Made by a program: the position numbers and the translations under genes
Shown here: positions 56,938-64,000 of the stretch, piece by piece
How positions within the stretch are numbered: position 1 is the stretch's first letter
Layout of the letters: each line of letters starts with the position of its first letter
DNA from: Amycolatopsis endophytica
GTDB taxonomy: Bacteria; Actinomycetota; Actinomycetes; Mycobacteriales; Pseudonocardiaceae
Reading direction: 5' to 3'
Length of the DNA: 64,000 nucleotides
Assembly: GCF_013410405.1 (NCBI RefSeq)
Contig: NZ_JACCFK010000001.1
Coordinates: forward strand, 2,294,001 to 2,358,000
Notes under the pieces: generated by a model
Database searches by the model: none
Told to the model about the DNA's origin: nothing
The model's input: only the letters and a program-made list of their open reading frames with translations

Positions 56938-57786
56938 TCAGGCGGGGAGGGGGATCGGCAGGCCGATCGCGGCGGGCTTGGGCAGCATGCACTCCTCGCG
57001 CGTCAGGCTGACCTGGTTGTCGCGGGAGAAGCAGGCCGGGATGCGGTAGGTCTGCTGCCCGTAGGTGAGGCCGCGGCGGGCGAACACGGCGCCGTTCTCG
57101 TCGACCTCGCACGGGTTGTTGAATGTGCAGACCTCGCCGTCGTCGTTGCCCGTGTTGTTGATGCCGACGACCTCGTGGCTGCCGTCGTCGACGATGGGCG
57201 AGCCGGAGGTGCCGTGGATGGTGTCGCAGCCCGGTGCGTACCGGATCGAGTCCTTCCAGGTCCAGCCCGCTTCGCGAACCGAGTAGACGACACGCTCGAT
57301 CGAGCAGTTCCAGGTGCGGGTGAAGTACCCGGACACGACGCTGACCGGTGTGCCGACGTCGGCGGGGGAGGCCGCCACGGTCAGCGGGTGCCCGCCCAGG
57401 TTGCGGGCGATCTCGCGGTAGGAGGAGTCGAGCGCGTAGATGGCGACGTCGGTGTCCGTCATCGTGGCGTAGACGAGCTTTGTCGCGCGCAGCTCGCCCA
57501 GTTCCGCACCGTCGTCGCCGAGCAGCAGCATCCGCCGGTTCACCGGCTGGTCGACCAGCACCTGCCCGGGCTCCGGCATGCCCGACTCCAGGCAGTGACC
57601 GTTGGTCAGGACCAGCGCACGGTCGTACTCGTCCGACTGGGGCAGCCGGATGAGGGAACCGGAGCAGTTGCTGAGTTTGACGATCCCGTCGTAGTCGGGC
57701 GGCGGCGCGGCGAAAGCGGGGCTGACCCCGGCCAACGCCGGAACTGCGAGCAGAACGGACAGGACGGTGAGCAGGCGGCGGAACAT
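56938..57786 (-). CDS. secreted trypsin-like serine protease
   Basis: A 282-residue exported chymotrypsin-fold protease. Sec signal residues 1-26 (cleavage at AFA). The triad is His in LTNGHCLE, Asp in DTDVAIY and Ser in HGTSGSPI. Four or more Cys pairs suit an extracellular enzyme. Similar in type to M. tuberculosis Rv3668c, though not in the same place. ATG 57786 lies 7 nt after a TACGCT -10, so the message is probably leaderless. Divergent from topA. Confidence 0.88.
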   Translation of the reverse strand: MFRRLLTVLSVLLAVPALAGVSPAFAAPPPDYDGIVKLSNCSGSLIRLPQSDEYDRALVLTNGHCLESGMPEPGQVLVDQPVNRRMLLLGDDGAELGELRATKLVYATMTDTDVAIYALDSSYREIARNLGGHPLTVAASPADVGTPVSVVSGYFTRTWNCSIERVVYSVREAGWTWKDSIRYAPGCDTIHGTSGSPIVDDGSHEVVGINNTGNDDGEVCTFNNPCEVDENGAVFARRGLTYGQQTYRIPACFSRDNQVSLTREECMLPKPAAIGLPIPLPA

Positions 57787-57793
57787 GACGCGG

Positions 57794-57799
57794 AGCGTA
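57794..57799 (-). promoter_or_regulatory. -10 of the protease gene
   Basis: TACGCT on the minus strand, 7 nt before ATG 57786. Confidence 0.45.
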
Positions 57800-58018
57800 G
57801 CGGAACGGTCACGCGGAAGCCCCGGGCGGCGTGTGTCCGGTATCACGTGCTAGGTGTGGAAAGGGGTGGACGTCGCATGTCGTCGGCCACGGGCATGGTG
57901 AAGGCGTGCGGCGTGTTGCGTCACCTCGGGGGACACGAGCGACCGCCAGCGTGCACACTTGCTGGTTGAACAGGCGCCGCTGCGGCAGCGGCGGGGATGA
58001 AGCAGGAGAGCGGACAGC

Positions 58019-60787
58019 GTGGCTGGATCGACGAAGACGAAGAAGAACGACGCCGGGGCGAACGGCGCCGGTCGTCGACGGCTGGTGATCGTCGAGTCGC
58101 CCGCCAAGGCCCGCAAGATCGCGTCGTACCTCGGACCGGGCTACGTCGTGGAGTCCTCCGTCGGGCACATCCGTGACCTGCCGTCGCGCGCCGACGATGT
58201 CCCGGCCAAGTACAAGGGCGAGTCCTGGGCGAAGCTCGGCGTGAACGTCGACCACGACTTCGAGCCGCTCTACGTCGTCTCCTCGGACAAGAAGTCCAAG
58301 GTCACCGAGCTCAAGGGTCTGCTCAAGGACGTCGACGAGCTGTTCCTCGCCACCGACCCCGACCGCGAGGGCGAGGCCATCGCCTGGCACCTGCTGGAGA
58401 CCCTCAAGCCGAAGGTCCCGGTGCGCCGCATGGTGTTCCACGAGGTCACCGAGCAGGCCGTGCGTGCCGCCGCCGAGGACACCCGTGAGCTGGACGGCGA
58501 CCTCGTCGACGCACAGGAAACCCGCCGCATCCTGGACCGGCTCTACGGCTACGAGGTCTCCCCGGTGCTGTGGAAGAAGGTCATGCCGCGGCTGTCGGCG
58601 GGCCGTGTGCAGTCCGTCGCGACGCGGCTGGTCGTCGAGCGCGAGCGGGAGCGCATCAAGTTCACCTCGGCCTCGTACTGGGACATCTCGGCCACGATGG
58701 ACGCAGGTGAGGACGCGGCTCCCCGCCAGTTCCCGGCGCGCCTGGTGTCGGTCGACGGTGCGCGCCTGGCCACCGGTAAGGACTTCGACGCCTCGGGGCA
58801 GCTCAAGGGCAACGCCCGCGAAGGCGTCCGGGTGCTCGACGAGGCGGGCGCGCGTGCGCTGGCCGCCGGTCTGCACCAGCGGGACTTCAAGGTCACCAGC
58901 GTCGAGGAGAAGCCGTACACGCGGCGCCCGTACGCGCCGTTCATGACCTCGACGCTGCAGCAGGAAGCGGGCCGCAAGCTGCGGTTCAACTCCGAGACCA
59001 CGATGCAGATCGCGCAGCGGCTCTACCAGAACGGGTACATCACCTACATGCGTACCGACTCGACGACGCTGTCGGAGTCGGCGCTGGCCGCGGCGCGCAG
59101 CCAGGCGACGGAGCTGTACGGCTCCGACCACGTGTCGCCGAGCCCGCGCCAGTACAACCGCAAGGTCAAGAACGCGCAGGAGGCCCACGAGGCGATCCGG
59201 CCCGCGGGTGAGGTGTTCCGTACGCCGGGCCAGGTCGCGGGCGAACTGGCGGCCGACGAGTTCCGGCTCTACGAGATGATCTGGCAGCGCACGATCGCCT
59301 CGCAGATGGCCGACGCCAAGGGCACCACGATGTCGGTGCGCATCACCGGCACCGCCACCAGCGGCGAGGAGTGCACGTTCGCCGCTTCCGGCCGGACGAT
59401 CACCTTCGCCGGTTTCCTGAAAGCCTACGTCGAGGCGGTGGACGCCGACTCCGGCGCCGAGGCCGACGACAAGCAGAGCCGTCTGCCGCGGCTGGTCGAG
59501 GACCAGCCCCTGACGGCGAGCGAGTTGTCCCCGGACGGCCACGCGACCACGCCGCCCGCCCGCTACAACGAGCCCAGCCTGGTCAGCAAGCTGGAGGAAC
59601 TGGGCATCGGGCGCCCGTCGACGTACGCGTCGATCATCAAGACCATCCAGGACCGCGGCTACGTGTGGAAGAAGGGCGCCGCGCTGGTCCCGTCGTGGGT
59701 GGCCTTCGCCGTGGTCGGGCTGCTGGAGCGGCACTTCGAGCGGCTGGTCGACTACGACTTCACCGCCGCCATGGAGGACGAGCTCGACCGCATCGCGGCG
59801 GGCAACGAGCAGCGCACCCGCTGGCTGTCGCGGTTCTACTTCGGTGGTGAGCAGGGGGTCGACGGCTCGATCGGGCGCCTCGGCGGGCTCAAGAAGCTGG
59901 TGGAGGGCGGTGTCGAGGACATCGACCCGCGTGAGATCAGCCGGATGCCGATGTTCGACGACAACGACGGCCGCACGGTGTACGTGCGGGTCGGTCGCTA
60001 CGGTCCGTACATCGAGCGTGAGGTGGACGAGAAGCCGCAGCGCGCCAATCTGCCCGAGGACCTGGCGCCGGACGAGCTGACCGCGGAAATCGCGGAGGAG
60101 CTGTTCGCGACGCCGCAGGAGGGCCGTTCGCTGGGAGTGGACCCGGTCAGCGGGCACGAGATCGTCGCGAAGGCCGGGCGGTACGGGCCGTACGTGACCG
60201 AAGTGCTGCCCGAGCCCGAGGAAGCCGGGACCGGCAAGAAGACCAGCAAGGCGAAGAAGCCGAAGCCGCGCACGGGTTCGCTGTTCCAGTCGATGGATCT
60301 GCAGACGGTGACGCTGGACGACGCGCTCAAGCTGCTGTCGCTGCCGCGGGTGGTGGGCAAGGACCCGTCCTCGGGTGACGAGATCACCGCGCAGAACGGG
60401 CGCTACGGGCCGTACTTGAAGAAGGGCACCGACTCGCGGTCGCTGACGAGCGAGGACCAGATCTTCTCGATCACGCTCGACGAGGCGTTGAAGATCTACT
60501 CCGAGCCGAAGCAGCGCGGTCGCCGTGGTGTCGCCAAGCCGCCGTTGAAGGAGCTGGGCGAGGACCCGATCTCGAAGAAGCCGATGATCGTCAAGGATGG
60601 CCGGTTCGGGCCGTACGTGACCGACGGGGAGTACAACGCGACGCTGCGCAAGGGCGACAGCATCGAGGGCCTGACGTCGGAGCGGGCGTCCGAACTGCTC
60701 GCCGAGAAGCGGGCGAAGGGGCCGGCGCCGAAGAAGAAGGCACCGGCGCGTCGCGCCCCTGCGAAGAAGGCCGCGGCCAAGAAGTAG
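58019..60787 (+). CDS. topA: DNA topoisomerase I
   Basis: A 922-residue type IA topoisomerase relaxing negative supercoils. Toprim: LVIVESPAKA with the catalytic Glu, and DPDREGEAIAWH. The active-site Tyr343 is in GYITYMRTDS. The C-terminal third has repeated GRYGPYV-type modules (e.g. about 660, 720, 790, 855) instead of zinc fingers, and ends in a Lys/Ala tail (KKKAPARRAPAKKAAAKK), as usual in actinobacteria, where the basic tail aids processivity. GTG 58019 follows AGGAGA at 9 nt. Confidence 0.96.
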   Translation: MAGSTKTKKNDAGANGAGRRRLVIVESPAKARKIASYLGPGYVVESSVGHIRDLPSRADDVPAKYKGESWAKLGVNVDHDFEPLYVVSSDKKSKVTELKGLLKDVDELFLATDPDREGEAIAWHLLETLKPKVPVRRMVFHEVTEQAVRAAAEDTRELDGDLVDAQETRRILDRLYGYEVSPVLWKKVMPRLSAGRVQSVATRLVVERERERIKFTSASYWDISATMDAGEDAAPRQFPARLVSVDGARLATGKDFDASGQLKGNAREGVRVLDEAGARALAAGLHQRDFKVTSVEEKPYTRRPYAPFMTSTLQQEAGRKLRFNSETTMQIAQRLYQNGYITYMRTDSTTLSESALAAARSQATELYGSDHVSPSPRQYNRKVKNAQEAHEAIRPAGEVFRTPGQVAGELAADEFRLYEMIWQRTIASQMADAKGTTMSVRITGTATSGEECTFAASGRTITFAGFLKAYVEAVDADSGAEADDKQSRLPRLVEDQPLTASELSPDGHATTPPARYNEPSLVSKLEELGIGRPSTYASIIKTIQDRGYVWKKGAALVPSWVAFAVVGLLERHFERLVDYDFTAAMEDELDRIAAGNEQRTRWLSRFYFGGEQGVDGSIGRLGGLKKLVEGGVEDIDPREISRMPMFDDNDGRTVYVRVGRYGPYIEREVDEKPQRANLPEDLAPDELTAEIAEELFATPQEGRSLGVDPVSGHEIVAKAGRYGPYVTEVLPEPEEAGTGKKTSKAKKPKPRTGSLFQSMDLQTVTLDDALKLLSLPRVVGKDPSSGDEITAQNGRYGPYLKKGTDSRSLTSEDQIFSITLDEALKIYSEPKQRGRRGVAKPPLKELGEDPISKKPMIVKDGRFGPYVTDGEYNATLRKGDSIEGLTSERASELLAEKRAKGPAPKKKAPARRAPAKKAAAKK

Positions 60788-60790
60788 GTC

Positions 60791-60806
60791 TCGAACAGCA
60801 GTTCGA
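60791..60806. promoter_or_regulatory. perfect LexA (SOS)-type box
   Basis: TCGAACAGCAGTTCGA, both arms exact. It lies 4 bases after the topA stop and about 37 bases before the next start, spanning roughly -52 to -37 of its predicted promoter. Confidence 0.7.
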
Positions 60807-60842
60807 CCAAAACTGTCGTACCCCCGGGGCACACTGCCCCTC

Positions 60843-61637
60843 GTGATGACGATCGACGAACTGCTGACCGAGGCCGCGCGGCCGGTGCTGGACGCCGTGC
60901 CGGAGCGTGCCAGCCCCTGGGACCTGTACGCGCCGTACGCGACGCACGACGATGTCGAGCGGATCCGCTACCCGCTGAGCCGGTCCGACGATCCGGACGA
61001 CCTCGTGGCCGAGGTGGAGGAACACAACGCGTGGATGGCGCGGCTCCGGGATTCACCGTTCGTCGACGGCGGTGACCTCACCGAGGACGCGATGCGGGCG
61101 TTCGCGCTGATGCTGCGCGGTCCGATCCGGATGGTGCTCACCGGCGTGCACAGCGGGCTGGACGGGCCGCTGGACGTGCGGGTGTACGCCGACACCGAAG
61201 CCGGCGTGCTGTGGAGCTGGCGTCCGGACACGACGCAGGTCGGCGGCTGGGGGTTCCGCGAACTGCGGTTCCTGTTCGACCGGGTCGTCGGGTTCGTGCC
61301 CGAGCAGCGCCGGGGCCGGTTCGGGTCGCTGATGCTGCGTGCCGGTACCCGCGGCGAGCTGACCGGGCGGGACGCCGAGCGGGCGGCGCTGGTGCGGGAG
61401 TTCCTGCGGAGGCCGCGCACCGGCACGACGGTGGTCGACCTGATGGCGTTCGACCGGCGGTGCGCCCAGTTCCCCCGGCTGGGCTACGTGGTGGTCGACA
61501 ACGACCTGGGCCGTCACGTGCTGGCCACGGTCACCGAACCGGGTACGGACACGCAGTTGTTCCTGGTGCCCTCCGATCGCGGCGGGCTGGCGCGGTGGAT
61601 GACCGAGGCGGTGGAGGCGGCGATGACCTGCGCCTGA
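60843..61637 (+). CDS. conserved protein, possibly EspG-like
   Basis: A 264-residue soluble protein. The C-terminal half (RFGSLMLRAGTRGEL ... LGYVVVDNDLGRHVLATV ... LFLVPSDRGGLARWM) has the shape of EspG proteins, chaperones for type VII secretion substrates (QFGVA.. DT..GR pattern), but no ESX genes are present and the match is by eye only. GTG 60843 lies 7 nt after CACACT; ATG 60846 is the alternative. A perfect LexA-type box lies upstream, so DNA-damage control is possible. Confidence 0.6.
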   Translation: MMTIDELLTEAARPVLDAVPERASPWDLYAPYATHDDVERIRYPLSRSDDPDDLVAEVEEHNAWMARLRDSPFVDGGDLTEDAMRAFALMLRGPIRMVLTGVHSGLDGPLDVRVYADTEAGVLWSWRPDTTQVGGWGFRELRFLFDRVVGFVPEQRRGRFGSLMLRAGTRGELTGRDAERAALVREFLRRPRTGTTVVDLMAFDRRCAQFPRLGYVVVDNDLGRHVLATVTEPGTDTQLFLVPSDRGGLARWMTEAVEAAMTCA

Positions 61638-61748
61638 ACCGGTGGTTGCACACAGTGATCCCAGGGTGGCCCGGATGGGCGCGTGCCCGGCGCGAAAAGC
61701 CCACTACGCTGGAGTGAGGTGTCCTGAGCAAGCACGGGAGTGGTCAGC

Positions 61749-62255
61749 ATGAGTCCGGCCAAGGACGACGCTCGCTTCGACGGCGACGGCACGCAGTCCG
61801 GCCTGCAGCCCCTGACGTTCAGCGATGCCGTGTCGGGGTCGGTGAGCGACGACGAGGGCTATCAGCCGTTGAAGGTGGCCAAGCCGGTCGAGCCGGACCC
61901 GGAGAAGGTGCGCCAGATGATCGAGGCGATGGCCGACAAACCACTCGCCCCGGTCGAGGTCCCGTCGGACGACCTCCCGCCCGCCGCGCCTGCTCCGGCG
62001 GTGCCGCCCGCGCCTCCCCTGGGCATCCTGCCCCGCCAGCGCACGTGGCGCGGACGGCCGAAGCTCGGCTCGTGGTCGCGCCCGTCGCTGCGGCTGCCGC
62101 GCCCCGGCCAGAACGGCGGCACGGTCCGGCGGGCCAAACCGTCCAGCGGCTCTGCGGCGTTCCTCGTCGCGGTCGTGCTGATCGTCGTGTTCGGCGTGCT
62201 GGCGATCCAGTTCCTGGCGAGCCTGATCGACACGCTCACGGGCATCTTCGACTGA
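61749..62255 (+). CDS. membrane-anchored Pro-rich protein of unknown function
   Basis: A 168-residue protein. Acidic start (DDARFDGDG), a Pro/Ala linker (PAAPAPAVPPAPP, about 77-89), a basic patch (RQRTWRGRPKLGSWSRPS) and one C-terminal transmembrane segment (AAFLVAVVLIVVFGVLAIQF, about 136-155). Probably tail-anchored with a disordered cytoplasmic part. ATG 61749 has CGGGAG 8 nt upstream and a TACGCT element at 61705. I do not recognise a family. Confidence 0.65.
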   Translation: MSPAKDDARFDGDGTQSGLQPLTFSDAVSGSVSDDEGYQPLKVAKPVEPDPEKVRQMIEAMADKPLAPVEVPSDDLPPAAPAPAVPPAPPLGILPRQRTWRGRPKLGSWSRPSLRLPRPGQNGGTVRRAKPSSGSAAFLVAVVLIVVFGVLAIQFLASLIDTLTGIFD

Positions 62256-62461
62256 CCCTTCACCGAGCCGCTCGCGGCATCGAAGCAGCTCGCACCCGGT
62301 CAGTCACGATCAGTGCGTGTTCCGGGGCGAGCGTCGTCCTGCGGACGCTTAGTGGCGACCACGGCGGGCACCCTCAGGGAGGCAGAGCTACCCTGGCTCC
62401 ACGGTTGGGGGACACCGGATCGTTATGCCAGGGGTCTCCCGGCGCCACGGGAGTGAGTGGG

Positions 62462-64000
62462 GTGGGTCCGATCAGCGAGGTCGTGCACGTGGAACCCGGC
62501 GCGGGAAGCGAGGCGCCGGCGGGGCGTGATGCCTCGACGATCCACCGCGCGCGCCGTGTCCTCGCGATCAGGCCGTTCCGCCGGTTGTGGGGTGTCACCT
62601 ACCTCTGCAGCGTCGCCGACTGGCTCACCATCCTCGGCCTCACCAGCCTGGCCGCCCAGCTGGCGTCGAGTTACACCGCCAAGAACTTCGCGTTCACCGG
62701 TGTCCTGCTCTCCGCGCTGCTGCCCGGACTGATCTTCGCACCGCTGGGTGGCCTGCTCGCCGACCGCTTCGACCGGCGCAAGGTCATGTTCGTCGCGGAC
62801 CTGTTCCGCTGCGGCTTCCTGCTGTCGGTGGCGTTCGTCGGCACCTGGTGGTGGCTCTACATCGCCAACTTCCTGGTCAGCGCGAGCGCGATGATGTGGA
62901 TCCCGTCGAAGGAGGCGGCGGTCCCGAACCTGCTCAAACGCCCGGATCAGGTGGAGACGGCCAACCAGCTCGGCCTGGTGATGACCTACGGGCTCGCCAC
63001 GGTCTCCGCGGGTGCCCTCTACGCGGTGGTCACGCGGATCGCGGCGTCGGTCGGCCTGCCCGCCGGCTTCTTCGGCGAGCTGGGCGTCGCCAAGGTCATC
63101 GTCGTGCTGATCGCGTCGCTGTACCTGGCCAGCGCGATACTGGTGCTGACCCGCGTCAAGGAGCTGTCGATCCGCAAGCCCAGGATGGCCGCGGTCACGC
63201 ACGAGCAGGCCGAACAGGCCGCGAAGCCGGTCAAGGAGGCGGACAAGCCAGGGCTGGGCGCCCTGGTCAAGGACGCGGGCAAGTACGTGCGGAGCACCCC
63301 GCTGGTGCGGGGCCTGCTCATCGGGGCCGCGGGCGCGTTCGCCGCCGGTGGTGCCGTGGTCGGGTCCGCGAAGCCGTACGCGACCAGCCTGAACGCGGGT
63401 GACTCGACCTGGGGCCTGCTGGTCGTGGCCGTGTTCATCGGGCTCGCGACCGGGATGGGTGGTGCGCCGAAGCTGGCGCACCGGCTGCCGCACGACCGGT
63501 TGTTCGGCATTTCGATCGTGCTCGCCGGTCTGGGACTGATCCTGGTGGCCCTGTCGCCGCACCTGACCGTGTCGCTGGTGGCGGTGGCGATCGTCGGGGC
63601 GTGCGCGGGCGCGGCGTTCCTGACCGGTATCACGATCATCGGCTCGCAGGTGGACGACGCGATCCGCGGCCGGATCAACGCGATCTACCAGGCGATGATG
63701 AAGATCATCGTGTTCGGGTCGGTCTCCGTGGTCCCGCTGCTGATCGGACTGACGAAGCCGCACCAGGTCACGGTCTGGGGCAACGAGATCACCATCGACG
63801 GCACCCGCCCGGTCATGCTGGGCGGTGGTGCGCTCGCCGCGGTCGTCGGCATCATCGCCTACCGGCAGATGGACTCACGCCGCTCCGAGCCGATCATGGC
63901 CGATCTGCGCAACGCCATCCGCCGCCGCCCCCGGCGCGTGAACGGCCTGTTGATCGCGCTGGAGGGCACCACGGTCGCCGACACCGCGGCGCAGGCCGCG
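62462..64000 (+). CDS. MFS transporter fused to a thymidylate-kinase-like domain (partial)
   Basis: At least 513 residues, running past the window. Residues about 40-470 form an MFS_3-type domain (PLGGLLADRFDRRKVMF is motif A) with about 12 membrane segments. It then continues into NGLLIALEGTTVADTAAQ, which aligns with the start of dTMP kinase (FIALEGxDGAGKSTQ). The MFS-Tmk fusion next to topA is known in actinomycetes. Here the P-loop is not kept: the GKST positions read DTAA, so the kinase part may be inactive. GTG 62462 is chosen for GGGAG 8 nt upstream; GTG 62453 is possible. Confidence 0.8.
   Translation, partial: MGPISEVVHVEPGAGSEAPAGRDASTIHRARRVLAIRPFRRLWGVTYLCSVADWLTILGLTSLAAQLASSYTAKNFAFTGVLLSALLPGLIFAPLGGLLADRFDRRKVMFVADLFRCGFLLSVAFVGTWWWLYIANFLVSASAMMWIPSKEAAVPNLLKRPDQVETANQLGLVMTYGLATVSAGALYAVVTRIAASVGLPAGFFGELGVAKVIVVLIASLYLASAILVLTRVKELSIRKPRMAAVTHEQAEQAAKPVKEADKPGLGALVKDAGKYVRSTPLVRGLLIGAAGAFAAGGAVVGSAKPYATSLNAGDSTWGLLVVAVFIGLATGMGGAPKLAHRLPHDRLFGISIVLAGLGLILVALSPHLTVSLVAVAIVGACAGAAFLTGITIIGSQVDDAIRGRINAIYQAMMKIIVFGSVSVVPLLIGLTKPHQVTVWGNEITIDGTRPVMLGGGALAAVVGIIAYRQMDSRRSEPIMADLRNAIRRRPRRVNGLLIALEGTTVADTAAQAA

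Noticed and set aside
1..64000. CRISPR arrays, insertion sequences, prophage or secondary-metabolite cluster
   Set aside because: No regularly spaced repeats, transposase, phage structural or PKS/NRPS genes are visible anywhere in the window.

Overview
The window is very GC-rich (roughly 70%), codes densely on both strands, uses many GTG starts and GTGA/ATGA stop-start overlaps, and has strong GC bias at third codon positions. Gene content (WhiB4, MarP, Ssd, the helicase/secretion-type Tad locus, 6C RNA, an MFS-Tmk fusion after topA) places it in the Actinomycetota, most likely a Pseudonocardiaceae chromosome of Amycolatopsis type. From my memory of gene order, much of it follows the Mycobacterium tuberculosis block Rv3683 down to Rv3646c (metallophosphoesterase, ponA2, whiB4, the Rv3679/Rv3680 ATPase pair, DUF4177, ridA, MBL protein, crp, nth, thioredoxin, Nudix, marP, ephE, holin-like protein, acs, HAD protein, ssd, tad genes, helicase, Rv3647c, topA). 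This is core chromosome rather than an island. I see no transposase, integrase, phage gene or CRISPR array.

Layout. 0.1-3.3 kb: dps, an S9 peptidase and a methyltransferase. 3.3-4.0 kb: a repeat-rich gap next to tRNA-Pro(CGG). 4.0-9.9 kb: metallophosphoesterase, class A PBP, whiB4 and two Get3/ArsA-like ATPases. 9.9-14.0 kb: a six-gene operon (DUF4177, RidA, two unknown paralogues, Nudix, MBL). 14-16.7 kb: MFS exporter, crp and a small membrane protein. 16.8-20.1 kb: a tightly coupled nth-thioredoxin-Nudix-marP operon. 20.1-32.2 kb: a mixed stretch of envelope and transport genes (EphE-like protein, holin-like protein, NhaA, peptide symporter, VIT protein, a GntR-controlled DUF2848/MHS catabolic unit, an L,D-transpeptidase lipoprotein and a secreted repeat-tailed protein). 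32.3-36.2 kb: acs, GNAT, a phosphoribosyltransferase and a degenerate Fic protein. 36.3-43.0 kb: a peptidoglycan-sugar salvage cluster nagZ-namZ-amiE-like // murR-murQ. 43-44.6 kb: two small-RNA loci flanking a HAD phosphatase. 44.8-49.6 kb: the ssd-tad operon. 49.9-57.8 kb: a primase-like protein, an MrfA-type helicase, the H+-pyrophosphatase and small genes. 58-64 kb: topA, two genes of unknown role and the start of an MFS-Tmk fusion that runs off the window.

How the parts work together. The window is rich in cell-envelope biology: a PBP, an L,D-transpeptidase, MarP (a periplasmic protease family), and a secreted set (NagZ, NamZ, amidase-like) that would release MurNAc and GlcNAc from cell wall, with MurQ to convert MurNAc-6-P inside. 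No importer or kinase that would supply MurNAc-6-P is present here. Regulatory structure is unusually readable. A 6C sRNA and a candidate Ms1/MTS2823-like RNA lie either side of the HAD gene. Two CRP-type palindromes, three LexA-type boxes, a tandem DnaA-box pair ahead of ssd-tad, shared GntR boxes and shared candidate MurR boxes sit in intergenic DNA. At least thirteen genes have a TAnnnT -10 element 6-8 nt before the start codon, the arrangement expected for leaderless mRNA.
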